A stretch of 64,000 bases of DNA from Chelydra serpentina (taxonomy: Eukaryota; Chordata; Testudines; Chelydridae), in assembly GCA_037349315.1 (NCBI GenBank), contig JBAIAC010000027.1, forward strand, positions 5,332,001 through 5,396,000, read 5' to 3'. Every line of letters starts with the position of its first letter. Positions within the stretch are counted from its first letter, which is position 1. Shown here piece after piece: positions 38,623-50,843 of this stretch. The notes below the pieces were generated by a model. The model worked only from the letters and a program-made list of their open reading frames with translations. It was not told the origin of the DNA and searched no databases. Both the position numbers and the translations under genes were made by a program.

Positions 38623-38915
38623 CAGTAGCGCAGCCGGGTCCGGAGCGCAGGGGGAGCGGCGCTATAAAAAGGTGCCTCCCCCTGTACTCACCCGGCGGCG
38701 CTCCGGGTCTTCGGCGGCACTTCGGCGGCTCACTCCGGGTCTTCGGTGGTACCCGGCGCCGAAATGCCGCCGAGGACCCGGAGCGCTGCCGGGTGAGTGC
38801 AAGAAGCGGCGCTTAAAAAGAAGCGGAGCCTTTTTTTAGTACTGCTAAAAAAAGGCGCCGCTTCTGTTCAAGGTGGAGCAGCCGTTCCCCCTGCTCCCCC
38901 CCGGCTACGCTACTG
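38623..38915. mobile_element. GC-rich foldback hAT-like element, 293 bp
   Basis: The ends cagtagcgcagccggg and, inverted, cagtagcgtagccggg begin with CAG, as hAT termini often do. A perfect 8-bp duplication, attcaagg, flanks it (38615-38622, 38916-38923). Inside, 42-bp arms at 38686-38727 and 38757-38798 are inverted copies with three differences. A second pair of 19-bp arms (38821-38839, 38845-38863) differs at one base. It is very CpG-rich in an AT-rich neighbourhood. The 85-codon open frame across it is not a gene. Confidence 0.85.
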
Positions 38916-38923
38916 ATTCAAGG

Positions 38924-40146
38924 CAGTTGAACTCAGCCCAACTTGCTTCAACGTCACATTTGGACCCCAACCTTTACAAAAAGGTACTTCCATTGATGGT
39001 AATGGGAGTTATGCATAGGTTATTAATGGCTCAATGGAAAACAGACCCTAGTACATATCCAGCTTTTTTCCAACCCCTCTCAATGTTTGCTTTAATGTAA
39101 GCCCCTACACAAGACGTCTGAAAGCATTACTTCCACACTATGCTCATCTTCCAACTATTGTAGGACGCTTCAACCTTAGGTTAATCTTGTACCCCATGCC
39201 GCAGAACAGTAGCACACTTATAGGGCTATTTGTGCGAATCCCTTACAACAAGCCACCGTGCATTGAATGTAACAGGAGGCATGTAACTGGTTTTTAAATG
39301 GAAAGCACAACTGTTCCGGGGAAGGGCACTATTTCTACCAAAATAAAAGGAGATGATTTACAGATTTTTTATAAATAAAAACAGGCAAAAGCATCCAGAA
39401 TAGATGGTCACTGGGACTGTAGTCTCATGGCCCCATAAATTTTAGGAAGTGGTGGCAGCACCAGGCTCTTCTAGTGTTGACTCAGTGTCACTCTGACAGA
39501 TGAAAATGTGCACTTCAGCCTATGTCCAGTGACACCTCCGTTACCTTCCCCCCCTCCTTAAGTCTTGGGATGTTGCTTTTAATTATAAATGCCATTTAAA
39601 CATGTAAAGATGTACCATTTTGGTGCTTTAGTTTTGCATGTAGGGTAAGGATTCTGCTCCGCAACATGAGTGCTTTGCAGCATGGCCTAGCACTATCGAC
39701 TCTTTGTTTCTAGAGCTTGAGTGTCCCAATTTAAAAAAACAACAAAAACCACCTTGAAATAGACATTTAAAATATTACTGAGTGGCTGTGAGCTGGTAAA
39801 AAGGTCAAGCATGCAGCCTGGGAAAGAGTAAGATTTATATTACGACAGAGGGAAAGATCAGATGTCCAATGACTCACCACAGCACATTTTATACTAATTA
39901 TTGAAATGCACCCAGAGACAGTTTATAGTAATAAAATGGCTTTATGTTCTGATATGTAAAATAAAATGTCCATGCTATGTAACAAAACATTTAAAAATTC
40001 CACACCACCTGTATCTAATGTGGTTTTATCTGTGGTATATATGTCTTTTGTCTAACCAATTCTTAGTTTTTACATCAAGTGTGTAATTAAAAAAAATCTT
40101 AAATAGATGTCTTTCAAAAAAAAAAAAACCCCTTGCAACATTCATT
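38924..40146. other. Intergenic, no gene recognised
   Basis: AT-rich DNA between the GC-rich element and the probable end of TBX4. An A-run lies at 40117-40130. Confidence 0.5.
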
Positions 40147-40205
40147 TTTATTAAGTATTTCATTTGTAAAAAGCAAAGCTGAATTGGACAGGTGGCCTGC
40201 ATTTG

Positions 40206-40236
40206 TGATATATATTTTTATATATATATATAAATA
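40206..40236. repeat. AT microsatellite
   Basis: A tatata run lies in the probable 3' UTR region. Confidence 0.8.
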
Positions 40237-40964
40237 GCTATTCAGCATGCAAAAATTGTAGTGATTTCCCAAATCTGATTACAAAATCCACACATACTGT
40301 CTGTTGAATGGGGTATATATGAATGTCCTGGCTAAAAATAACCTTCACTTCAGTGCCCTTGGGCTTGTCTAGTTTAAACATCTTCATCAGTCTCTCCTCA
40401 TTGGAATGGATTCAGCAAAGAGCGGAAGTGACTTCAATTTTTTATTTTTTTTTTGCCTTCCACCTATTCATTGATTGCTTGGCAAACAGGACAAAATTAT
40501 TAATGGCTAAAGGCCGAATTCTGTACTCATTAATTGAACCAAACTCCCACTATTATTTCTATGTATCCTTCTATTTGTTCTACAGTAACAGCTGGTGGTC
40601 CTGCATAGGACTGGAGACCCAATGCGCTCTATATACATAGAGAAAGATGCAATTCCTTCCCAACAAAATGATTCAATTGAAGTTAGTGGGAGTTTTGTTT
40701 AATAAACAATGCAGAATTTCCACCCTAAGTGTCCATTTCTCATAATGGCTGGGGTTGTTTTTGTTTGTTTTGATGAATGGATGGATGAATTCTTGCAGGC
40801 CTTTGATCATTGAAGGCAGTATCCTTCCATTTGTCACCTGGAAATAATTCCACAGTAAAAATATTAGCAACAAATATATTGGTCGCAGCTTTTCACACCT
40901 CCACTGATACTTTTGTCCATTGCAAAATCTGACAACTGAGAACTTTAATTAAAAAGGACGCTAA

Positions 40965-40988
40965 GTGTGTGTGTGTATGTGTGTGTGA
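40965..40988. repeat. TG microsatellite
   Basis: A GT run interrupted once by AT. Confidence 0.85.
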
Positions 40989-41179
40989 AATTGGGTCACT
41001 GTCTCCACCATTGTGAAAACAACTCCCTTCAGTTCAGTGCAAAAAAATGAGTATTAAGAGGCTATTACACTGTGAAATAGTATCCCCCAAGGGGAATGAT
41101 GGAAACTCCATTTCTAGAGCCATTTAAAACTAGACTGGACAAATCTCAAGCCACTCTCCTTAAGTGTCTGGGAGAAACA

Positions 41180-41360
41180 GAACCAGGAATCAGATGATAT
41201 GGGTTCTGTTCCTAGTCCTCCAATTGGCTTCTTGCGTATGCAGCCTCAGGGCAAGTCACTTCACTGAGATTCTGCTTGCCCGGCTATAAACGGGCTGATA
41301 ATGTTTATCCACTGCTGAGGATAGAAAAAGAAACAATCCTGGATGAAAAGAGCTATGACT
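41180..41360 (+). repeat. tRNA-derived SINE remnant
   Basis: It contains gatatgggttctgttcctag (B-box region), gggcaagtcacttcactgag and ggctgataatgtttatcc. This is the same layout as the SINEs at 14886 and 27640, here in the probable TBX4 3' UTR on the antisense strand. Confidence 0.55.
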
Positions 41361-41773
41361 TGCAGACATTGGACTATATGCTCTGTTTTGTCTTAGTTTG
41401 TGTGGCTCATGAAGTCATAGAGCCATAACAATTAAAGGGTGGTCATTTCCCCAAATAGGTGCTGTTTTAAACAAAGGAAAAGGACCAGCCACATCACATT
41501 TTAGTCTTTCGGATGGTTCTTAAGGGCCAGTAAGACTGAATTAATTTAGAAGAGATTGGTGAATCCAGGCCATTGATCCAAGAGTTACTTGTACAGAATT
41601 GTTATTTCCCTTGAATTGTGTGTGTGTGTAAAGATACAAACGCCTCATTCACACACACCCCTTTGGAAATGTACATGTGTGTAGGTTTCACTGAAGTGCA
41701 AGTTACCCACAGGAATTAACACTGAAGTAACATTGTTCAGGAGCAGTAAAACTAGCTGTTTTGTTACTTAGAA

Positions 41774-42399
41774 TCATCCATCAGTCCAGTTTTCCACAGT
41801 CCCCATTCCTGAATGGTATGGTAATGAAGACTCCCTCGAGAGTGAAAAGCTTTGTGAGTACAGAAATTCGTTGGCTGTGTTTAAGTGCGGAGATGGGGGC
41901 TTCCTCTCGCAAACAGACGGGTGCACTCTTTCCCTCGGGAAGGATGAAGGTGGAACTCGCTCCCGAACCTGAGACTGTGACAGTTGATTGTAGACACTGA
42001 AGGGGCTGTTACCTGGTGGTTGTGAGCTTTGAGCTGTGATAGAAGGGAGTCTTGGCATCATGGTGGTGGTAGTAAAATGAGCAGGGAAAGGCTGATAAGG
42101 CACAGTTTCCATTGTCTGAACACTGTAGCTGGTGTAAGGTGCAACAGAAGTCCACATATTGCAGCTCAAAGGGGGAGGGGGAGGAGGTGGCAAGTCATCG
42201 ACTGTTGAGACACCTGCGATTTCAGCCCCAGAACCTGAGTACATACAAGCTTCCCTAGGTGTCACCTCACTGCAATAGGAAGGGCTTAACATTTGCTGGT
42301 CATATGGAGGTGGTGAACGAAAATAATGATCTTCTCCTACAGAAGAGGAGGCTTCCAGATAGGAGCGTTTGCAGGGCAGGTCTAAATGCCGAGCGCTCT
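41774..42399 (-). CDS. TBX4: TBX4 last coding exon, C-terminal transactivation region and stop
   Basis: This 626-nt exon follows TTTGTTTACAG and finishes the gene with TGA at 41774-41776. With the G from the previous exon it gives 208 residues. Recognisable TBX4 segments are [56 protein letters not shown] and the C-terminus [11 protein letters not shown]. The C-terminal tail separates it from TBX5, whose protein ends differently. The region is rich in Ser, Pro, Tyr and Gln, as usual for the activation domain. Seven consecutive prolines (42190-42170) follow DDL; I recall a shorter run in mammals. The four exons total 369 residues against about 545 for the full mammalian protein, so roughly 180 N-terminal residues lie outside the window. 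The exon is intact. Confidence 0.96.
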
Positions 42400-44552
42400 C
42401 TGTAAACAAAGAAAGAAGCATTTAGGGAAAGGCTTCCCGTGTAACAGCGTTTAACATTACATTGTCAAGCCCTCGAAAAGCTTATGGATTCACCTTAAAA
42501 GCATGTGAATCTTACAATCATTTTACTAGGTTATTTGCATTGTTATTCAGGCTAATCCAGTTAGGCTACTTCATTTTAAAAAATAACAGTGTAATGTCTT
42601 TTTGATATTAAATATTAATGTTAGTCTAAGCCAATCAGCCTTAAAGCATTTTTTTGGCTATGTTTATCAGCTGAAATAAGTGACCTGGGCTACTACTTTT
42701 ACAGCCAGAGATTACTTTTCATTCATCCAGATAACTGCGGACCACGACGCTTTTGACAAATTCAAGAAGTCTTTTAAAATGTCTTATCGCAACCTTTCTT
42801 CCTGTCCTCACAAAAATTACTATACATTTACCAGGTATTCATGTCAAGGGCTGCAGAAATATTTCAAGATAAAGCCAAGGGAGAGTGCTCTGGCAAGGAT
42901 TTCTGCTATGTGCTGGAGAAGCTGTCTCCTTTCAATGGACTTTGAGTGCTGCGTATGTTGTTTACCAGCATTCTATCATTGGGAGCTATTATTTACTGTA
43001 GGAGAAGCAGCAACTCTACCAGCAGATCGCTATTATTAAAGTTCTGCATTGCCGTTCTTATTACCTGTGTCTTTAACTTTTCACCAAGGCTGAAATTAAT
43101 TAGCAGCAAATGCGACATGGTAGCATAAGGATTTTTCTCTGCAAAGCCCTTCCCTTTAACTTAACAGCTAAAGAATCTGACATGATCTCATCTGATACTG
43201 GACTGAAGGGAGCAGCGTGTACTTAAAGGCTGGTTACATTTAAAAACTAGCTCAGCAGGCAAAGAAAATGTCTACAGCTAGCTCCTGTCATCAAAAATAG
43301 ACAGACGTTAACACGTTTACTAAAGGCTTGATTCTGAAAAGTGCTGAGTATGTGCACTTCCCAATAATCTCAATGGCAGGTGGAGGAGCTCAGAAGATCT
43401 CAGGATCAGGCCTCCGTTGAATAAACTTTCTGATTAAGAATATAAATAGACACATGTAACTGTTTATAACTGTTACCAACATAATCTCACTCCTTTAGAC
43501 ACATGCCATGGTGATCTACTTTGCTTGTTTGCTCTATTTTAGGGCCTGAGTCTGTCTGGTTTGGGTTTTTTTGGACTACAGTAACAAGCACTACTCTCAA
43601 TAGTGTTTGCAGGATCAGGACTTAGAGCTAATCTCCAGCCCACTGGAATCAGCGGAAAGACTTGCACTAATTCCAGCAGGCTTTAGATCAGGCCCCTCAC
43701 CTGCTCTTCAGGGTGGCAAATGTGACTTTGTAAAGCACCATAACCACTGTGGCACTATAGCAGTGATATATAATAAATCACTTATGCCACTATCCTGTCA
43801 CCTTTCTCATGACCTGTTGTTTCAATGAGACTATTCACACATACTACTCAGTGTGAGTAAAGGTGGTAGAGTTGAGCCCCTCGGGTGTCATAATAGTTGT
43901 TTCTAGATTCTCCTTTCTTATTAAATTGGTGCACTTCACTGAACACATTTAAAGTGCATAGACAAATAGCACAGATTTAGAGTACAAATGAATTTGCTTG
44001 TAGGCTATACTTTGAACTCCGATAATTTAGTACTTGAATTTCCTACATTAAAAAAATTGTATCAGGAATGTTGACGTCCAAAATATCACTTCCCTTAGCA
44101 CTGTTCTCAGCGCCTGATTTTACAGAGGCCTGTATATTCAGGCAAGTTATGAATGCTCAGTGGTTTGCCAATCTCATAGAACTGGAAGGACCTTAAAAGG
44201 TCATCGAGTCCAATCCCCTGCCTTCACTAGCAGGACCAAGTACTGTCCCCTGGCAGATTTTTGCCCCAGATCCCTAAATGGCCCCCTCAAGGATTGAACT
44301 CACAACCCTGGGTTTAGCAGACCAATGCTCAAACCACTAAGCTATTCCTCCCTGCAAACTTGCAATGAAGACAACAAGTGCAGAGCACCTTGAAGGATTG
44401 TGCTCAAAATACTATCCAATCAGGAGTTCCACCAGTGCTTTGCAATAGACCAGCACAGCTCTCCTGGCCCTGGAGAGACAGGAAAAGGTGCCAAAGAATC
44501 TACTAGGGCGTTTTGTTTTGTATATGGAGGAAGATCTGTAAAGGCCTGTTAC
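42400..44552 (-). other. TBX4: TBX4 last intron
   Basis: The intron starts GTAACA (44552) and ends TTTACAG (42400). It contains one tRNA-derived SINE copy at 44167-44354. The rest appears to be unique sequence with no supported gene; an open frame on the opposite strand at 42680-43039 has no recognisable protein. Confidence 0.9.
44167..44354 (-). repeat. tRNA-derived SINE, second family, copy 1
   Basis: The minus strand starts with a tRNA-like head: A-box TAGCTTAGTGG (44344-44334) and B-box GAGTTCAATCC (44301-44291). The body and a tail GGTCCTTCCAGTTCTATGAG follow; the tail resembles a CR1-type 3' end. It is highly similar to 55409-55597. Confidence 0.8.
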
Positions 44553-44794
44553 CTCTTCTTTTCAGGCAGTGATAAAAGAGCCCTGAATCTCTCTGTGCGG
44601 TGAAGGTGTTGAGTGGTAGATCTTGAGTATCCGAAGCAGCAAAGGGCATGTGAGCACCATTCTCATACTGATAATGCTGAAGGGTCTGGTGATTCCCATG
44701 GAGTGGGTTGACATCTGTTTTTGTTGAAAGCTGGCCATGAGTGGAAACCAACCTCTGCCTCATGATGCTTTTGGAAATCACTGGATATTCCTTG
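44553..44794 (-). CDS. TBX4: TBX4 internal exon just after the T-box
   Basis: This 242-nt exon begins after a strong acceptor (CTCTCCTGCAG) and ends at AAGAG/GTAACA. It completes the split Ser codon, then reads [15 protein letters not shown] and ends LFYHCLKRR plus one base. These are typical of TBX4 and the related TBX5 after the T-box. The segment between is polar and low in predicted structure (for example [10 protein letters not shown]), as expected for the linker to the C-terminal activation domain. The exon leaves one base (G), which joins AG of the last exon to make Glu. The open reading continues for a few codons into the intron; those residues are not part of the protein. Confidence 0.95.
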
Positions 44795-45342
<548 letters not shown>

Positions 45343-46848
45343 TCAGTTAATAGTGCAGCAGAACCACGTGCATGGTTGTGGGACTAGGGTTGTAGATCTG
45401 AAAAGATACATGAAAAAAGTCTCCTCCAGTGGCATTCAGCCGCTATTTCCTGCACACCTTCAGTCACCTAAAAATGCTATGGCAGAAGGGGCTGGATCAG
45501 TTGAGCTGCAACGTTTGGTTCTAGAGCTGAACTTCCCCAAAAGACCTTTATTTTATTTTCCAGGGTTGAAGGCAGGAGGTTTTGGCTTGAGATAAGGGCA
45601 TAGTTAGCACCTGAACTCAGTTAGGACGGAGTGTTTTTATTCAGTGCTATTGTTATTGAAAATGTACCTTTTGTGGCCTAAAGTTCTTCAGAACAGAGAC
45701 CTGGGTGCATAGCCACCGCTCCCCCTTTTAAACCATCTTCCTCTACCCTGGGCAGTATCTCCTAGCCACGTCCCTTAGGGCTGGGAAGAATTACTACTGT
45801 TACCCAGAAATAGGCTAGCCTTCTCCAGAGACTACGTCCACCAGTGATCCAAACCCCTCAAACTGAGAGCGATTTCTATAACTGCAAAATAAATAAACAA
45901 ACACAAACTAGGGGAAGTTATGGGGCCTGATGTAAAATTTAATTAAAAAATATTCATTAGCTTCAGTCCTCGAAAAACACAAGTAAGCAAGCCTCTTCTC
46001 TCATCCCCCACCCTGCAAACAAGCACATGAAATTAAAACCGCACACAAGCAAAGAGTGTTGTGCTGCAGGCCATTCTCTAAACTACAGTCTCTTTTAACA
46101 AATGATTTTTATGGAGACTATGAAGCGACTGCGGGAAGGGCTTCAGAAGCTGGGAAATTTCTCATTAACCCTCTGCTAAGCAGAAAAGCAGAGCAAATCT
46201 ATTAAATCCCCTTAAGACCTTAGTAATCACTTTAGTTAATATGTCTCCTTTATAAACTATATGTACACAGAAATCACTTCACCCAACATGTAATGCATAT
46301 ACGCAGACACATTCCCTGCTAGCTAACAAGTGCACCGCACCACTACCCAACTGATTAGTGAAGAAGAGCTACAGCAGGAAGAGTTTATGGAGACAGACTA
46401 TAGAGTTACCAAAGGTGATCGCTCTTTCCCTCTACCCTTACGAATAGTGCTAGTGACTCTTTAAGGCTCAGACATTACCAGGACCTCAGTTTTACTGCTC
46501 AAGAAAGAGGGCATCTCCCCTAGCCCAATGCTGGGCCAGGCCCACCTCTGGGGAAAGGAACACTGCAATCCATAGCTGAAGGTCAGAAGGGACCATTATG
46601 GTCATTTACACTGCCGTAACACAGGCCTTAAATGTTCACTTGGTAATTTCTGCATCAAGCAGACTGTGGTTGCACTAGAGCAGACCTTTAAGCCAGACAG
46701 CTGAGTGAACGACGTCAACTGATTGCAATTCCACCAGCTCTATCTTCCCAGGTACTTTGTTCTAATGGTGTTTCAATATCTATGGATGTCTTACAGCACC
46801 TGGTGTTTTCCTTGGTGATCCCTCAAGGCCCCACTCGGGCTTACTTGG

Positions 46849-46921
46849 GTACTAACCCACGAAAGCTTATGCTGAAATAAATTTGTTAGTCTCTAAGGTG
46901 CTACAAGTTTTTCTTTCTTAT
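46849..46921 (+). mobile_element. Penelope-like element fragment, copy B
   Basis: The plus strand reads ttgggtactaacccac, gaaagcttatgctgaaataa, gttagtctctaaggtg. The hairpin TTGGGT-ACTA-ACCCAC retains five of six pairs (46845-46860), then GAAA. The sequence upstream of the hairpin is degraded. Confidence 0.6.
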
Positions 46922-47940
46922 TTTCATTTTTCTAAACTCAGACTTCATGATAAAACTCCAAGTGCTCCATCCAACATTGAGCACCGAAGCCGTTGCCCCT
47001 TTACAGCTGGAGTCGTGTGGCTGATGATCGTTGTTTGGCTCAGCACCTCTATGAGTTACAGTAACTGCTTGGACTTTTAGAAAAACACCACACTCCACGT
47101 CGTTCAGCTTTTTCAAGCAGGAGCACCACAAATTCTACACAAGCTGGGTTTTTTACATTTTTTTTGCTCTGGTTGCTAAAACTATAACTACCAGAAAGTA
47201 GACTGAGGCTTTTCAGTTCACAAAGGCATGCGTCTGCCCCCTTGTATTTCAATGGCCACAAAGCCACAATTTTAACTCAATTAAAACTGATCATAATCTA
47301 GATTTGCCAATGATGATAGTGAAAACAAGGCTTTGATGAAAAAAACTGGGCCAGGCTTGGAGCTGTTAATTGCCTTCCCTGGGTTTACACCATTGTAACT
47401 TAGGGTACACAAAAACCAAAAAAAAAACCCCATGTCAACTGATTTGGGCTCATGCTGCAGAGCTAGAAATAGTTTGGACTTGGGCTGATTTCTGAGACCT
47501 GGTGAGCAAGGAAGGGCTCAGAGCCTTGGCTCTAGCCCAAGCCCAAACATCGATACTGCTGTTGCAAGTGTGACTAGTTGACCTGCCACTGGGGGGGGTG
47601 GGGTTTTTTTTGAAAATTTTACCCATGGCCTGAGCAGAGAGGAGTTTGCCCCAAAGTCATCTGGCAGTAACTTTGGTGCAAGTACCTTAAATGTTTCCTC
47701 AAGGAACAATAAAACTCCTTCTACAACACACAGCTAGCAGCTTTGCGTGCACACGCACCCATCCAGCCCGTCATGCAAAGAAGGCTGCCTTGCATGGGAA
47801 TGAGCTTTTAATAACTGTCCTACTGATTTGAAGCAGCCCCTGGAGCATTGACACTCAAACTATTTGGTTAATACCAACTGTAAGTGGCTCTAAAGATGTG
47901 GGGGCAGCCAACATGTCAAAGGAGAGAGAGAGAGAGAATG

Positions 47941-47990
47941 TGTGTGTGTGTGTGTGTGTATGTGTACACACACACACACACACACACACA
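47941..47990. repeat. TG/CA inverted microsatellite
   Basis: TG repeats on the left and CA repeats on the right meet at tgtgtacaca. The two 25-bp arms pair with a single mismatch (47960 against 47971). An AG run precedes it. Confidence 0.85.
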
Positions 47991-50057
47991 AAAGTGAAAG
48001 CCATCCATATAAAACAATGGTACTAGGCCTGCTGCTGCTTAGTCAATAGCACAACTTCCAGTGATTTCAGTAGGAGTAAGGTAGAGCTCACAATGTCATC
48101 TCCGGGTTTATTGCGCCATCCCAGGCCTCAGGAGCTCCTCTCTTGTGGTTCACATGTAACAAGATACCAAGGAAATAAAAATATCTAAGCAATAGAGGCT
48201 GAATGCTAGACAACTGTGAATTACAAGGCTGTAAATCTTTCATCAGTGATGTCCTCACTCGCATTAGGGCTTGTAGTTCACACTTGCTAGTTGGTCTTTC
48301 TATATTTCCTCCTCTTCCCTGCCCCCACACAGAACACGTGGATCTTTTTCCCACACTCCTTTAATTTTCCTGCTTCCCATCATCTATGTTCTTGGATTCT
48401 CTGGCTGTCTCCTGACTTTCCCCTCTTGTAATAAAGTTCAGTCTTCTCATCAAGCTTCCCATCACCTGCCTAAATCGCTGCATTAATTTACTCTCCCCAC
48501 CCCTGCTCTAATCTTCTGTCAATTCTCTTGCTTTTGTGCACCCTTTGTTTCTTCCTGCTATTCACCCTGATGCTCATAGGGGCAGCCTTCCAAGGTGACC
48601 GGTTCCAAGTCCCTCCTTCAGTCGCACTGTTCTTGTACCTGATCCTTCAGTTTTTGCCTGCTACTGATTAACATTGTCAGCTCCTTGGGGAAGAGACCCT
48701 GTTTACTGCTGTGTTTGTCAAACCCAATGTACATCTCTTATGTTACAGCAACGATGGGCCACTGTGGTGGAATCTTTATGATGCGCTCAGATGAAAGGCA
48801 CCAACCTCTGGAAAATAACTATTCTCAAGGGTTGCTTTCTCTGACTCAGCCTGCCTAGCCTCATCTCTTCCAGGCCCCTTCCCCTCAGCTCCTCCAAACG
48901 CATAGTAACAATTGTATGCTCTTCCTCTGCTTCTCGCCCACTGAAAACTGATATTTAAACTAATTACCACCAGATTATTTTATATCAGAATACTGACCCA
49001 GGAGCTCTGGAAGTGGGCGTAATGCAGCTCTTCCCAACACGCACATTACCCCCTTTGATGCCAACTTTATACAAGTCTAAGAAATACCATAGACAGACAG
49101 ACGGCCCTGAGTTAATGTGAGTAACACAAGAGCAACACTCAACTTCTTCTCCTCGGGCATTTGATTGCAAATGAAAATATGAATAATTTCCATGTGGAGG
49201 GAGTGATAATGTGCAACGGCTATTGAGGGTGTGAAGGGCGGGTACACATATACTAGGGCCCTCAACTCCAGCCAGTCCTACAAATGTACTCTCTCTCTCT
49301 CTCTCTGACATGGGGAAGACTCCAGGTAGCCAGCTCCCACCCTCCCCTGCCTGCTGTTGGCTGGCTCAGGTTTTCTGGCAAGTACCTGTACCATCCAGCA
49401 TTTGGATCTTCTTTCAAATAATTTCCAAAAATGTTGCTCTAATTAGCATATGTACTTTCAATAAGGCTTTAAAAATATCCCTTACCCAACACAATGAAGA
49501 TTATAAAAGAGCTTCTCTCCCCCCTCATAATGGATCGGCTGGTATTTGTAATCAACGAAGGGATGCGTCAATATGCGAATGTCGCCAGCATCGGATGCCA
49601 CTTTCAACAGCGCTGTCAGAATTTGCTCTATGCAGCCTGTAAACTGAACCTAGCATTGATGTTATTGGCTCCATTTTGGATGGAGTCAGTGCTCTCTTTC
49701 CCCCCCCCCCCATTTTGATTCACTCGTGGATTCTGTGGTAGCCTAACAATCATCTGAGGAACCACAAGAAGCTTAGGGCCTCGCCTGCCTCCCCACCCAC
49801 AGACCAACATGAAACCACGTAAGCCTTCATTTAATTTCTTTGATGCTGTAACATGCAGCCTGACTCGGTTCTGCTTCAGTCCCAACGCGTTTCTAAACAA
49901 GTCTCTTTTGGCAGCAGAAATAACATTTTCCATTGCGTTCCTGCTATTCTTTTTCTTCAAAGTAATTTTAAACTACTGTGAGGGACATGGGAGCTCAAAT
50001 ATTAATGCTTTTGGGTTGAAATCTCCCCCCACTTCAGTGCAAAACCTTTGGCACGTA

Positions 50058-50123
50058 GGGTGAAATCCTGGCCCTGCTGAAGGAGTATTGCCACGGACTT
50101 CAACAGAACCAGGATTTCACCCC
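50058..50123. repeat. Short palindromic element
   Basis: GGGTGAAATCCTGG at the left and its exact reverse complement at the right, 66 bp overall, with further pairing inside (ctgaag/cttcaa). Confidence 0.7.
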
Positions 50124-50439
50124 TGCCTGCAGCTGTCCCAAAAGGGAAGCTCTACTGCCTAGACCTGTGTGCGTGCAGAGTGGAGCTGGGGATTTTACCC
50201 AGTATTATGATGCTCATTTCAACTTGATAGTCAACTGCGCAATCAAGTTCTTGATGCTCTTTCAGAGAAGCTGCCGCTATTAATAAGTGCACCTCGGGCT
50301 AGCTGAGTATTTCTTAAGCCAAGGAGTTTGGCAATTGGCTGAAATCGGGAAAACAGACCTTTTGAAAGAGGATGTGCAATTCCTGTGGTTCTGGGGGTTT
50401 CATTATCTATGCCAGAAAGGCTGGTTTTCTAATGAAGCG

Positions 50440-50560
50440 CTATTTAGCACTGTGAGGTGGTGATTTGCTCAAGGCCACACACGGAGTCCCTGGCAGAGCG
50501 GAGATTAGATCACAGGAGTCGCTGGCTCCTAGTCCTCTGGCTCATGCTGCTCCCCTAGCT
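50440..50560 (-). repeat. MIR-like/tRNA-derived SINE remnant
   Basis: The text gatttgctcaaggccacac, ggcagagcggagattagatc, gctcctagtcctctggctc is the antisense pattern of a MIR-type or turtle tRNA-derived SINE core. Confidence 0.5.
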
Positions 50561-50722
50561 GTCCAGCCGGTCTGGGGGTCATCAGGTTAAAATCCAGGCA
50601 GTGCGAGGTAGCCCTTTATCCTTTTAGGTAGGCACATGGAGTTCCATTTTTTTATTTTTACTCTGTCATGACATTTCAGAGGTGACATTAACAAAGCTCT
50701 TGTCACTGGCATGGGCGGTGAA

Positions 50723-50843
50723 GGTCAGATTTTCAAAAGAGCTCAGCTCCCATTTAGACGCCAACATGAAGGGCTCAGCTCTCCGCCCCTGCAATAGTTC
50801 TCCATATAACTGCTATGTGCTGAGCTCTTTTGAAAATCTGGCC
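50723..50843. mobile_element. Palindromic MITE-like element with GATTTTCAAAA ends
   Basis: The first 24 bases (ggtcagattttcaaaagagc...) and the reverse complement of the last 24 differ at only one position. Relatives with the same end motif occur near 10741, 20515 and 56535. No clear target duplication was found. Confidence 0.65.

Larger units (their letters stand above)
40147..41773 (-). other. TBX4: Probable TBX4 3' untranslated region with candidate poly(A) signals
   Basis: Downstream of the stop the minus strand is non-coding. AATAAA hexamers on the minus strand occur at 40446-40441 and 40152-40147. The second is followed within about 20-30 bases by a G-run and a T-run (plus-strand A/C run at 40117-40134), a plausible cleavage context. 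The stretch includes a SINE remnant (41180-41360) and a TG microsatellite (40965-40988), so the true end could be nearer the stop. The boundary is inferred. Confidence 0.4.

Noticed and set aside
38582..38839. Arg/Gly-rich open frame of 85 codons
   Set aside because: It lies almost entirely inside the GC-rich hAT element with intact inverted ends and target duplication.
1..40000. Exons of BRIP1, expected beyond the TBX4 3' end in other amniotes
   Set aside because: No stretch could be recognised as helicase or C-terminal BRIP1 coding sequence; it probably lies outside the window.
42680..43039. Open frame of 119 codons on the plus strand inside the last TBX4 intron
   Set aside because: No recognisable domain and no second exon; the composition looks like chance translation of intron sequence.
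44167..44354. Genuine tRNA gene on the minus strand
   Set aside because: The tRNA-like head is joined to a repeated body and tail, and a near-identical copy exists at 55409-55597.
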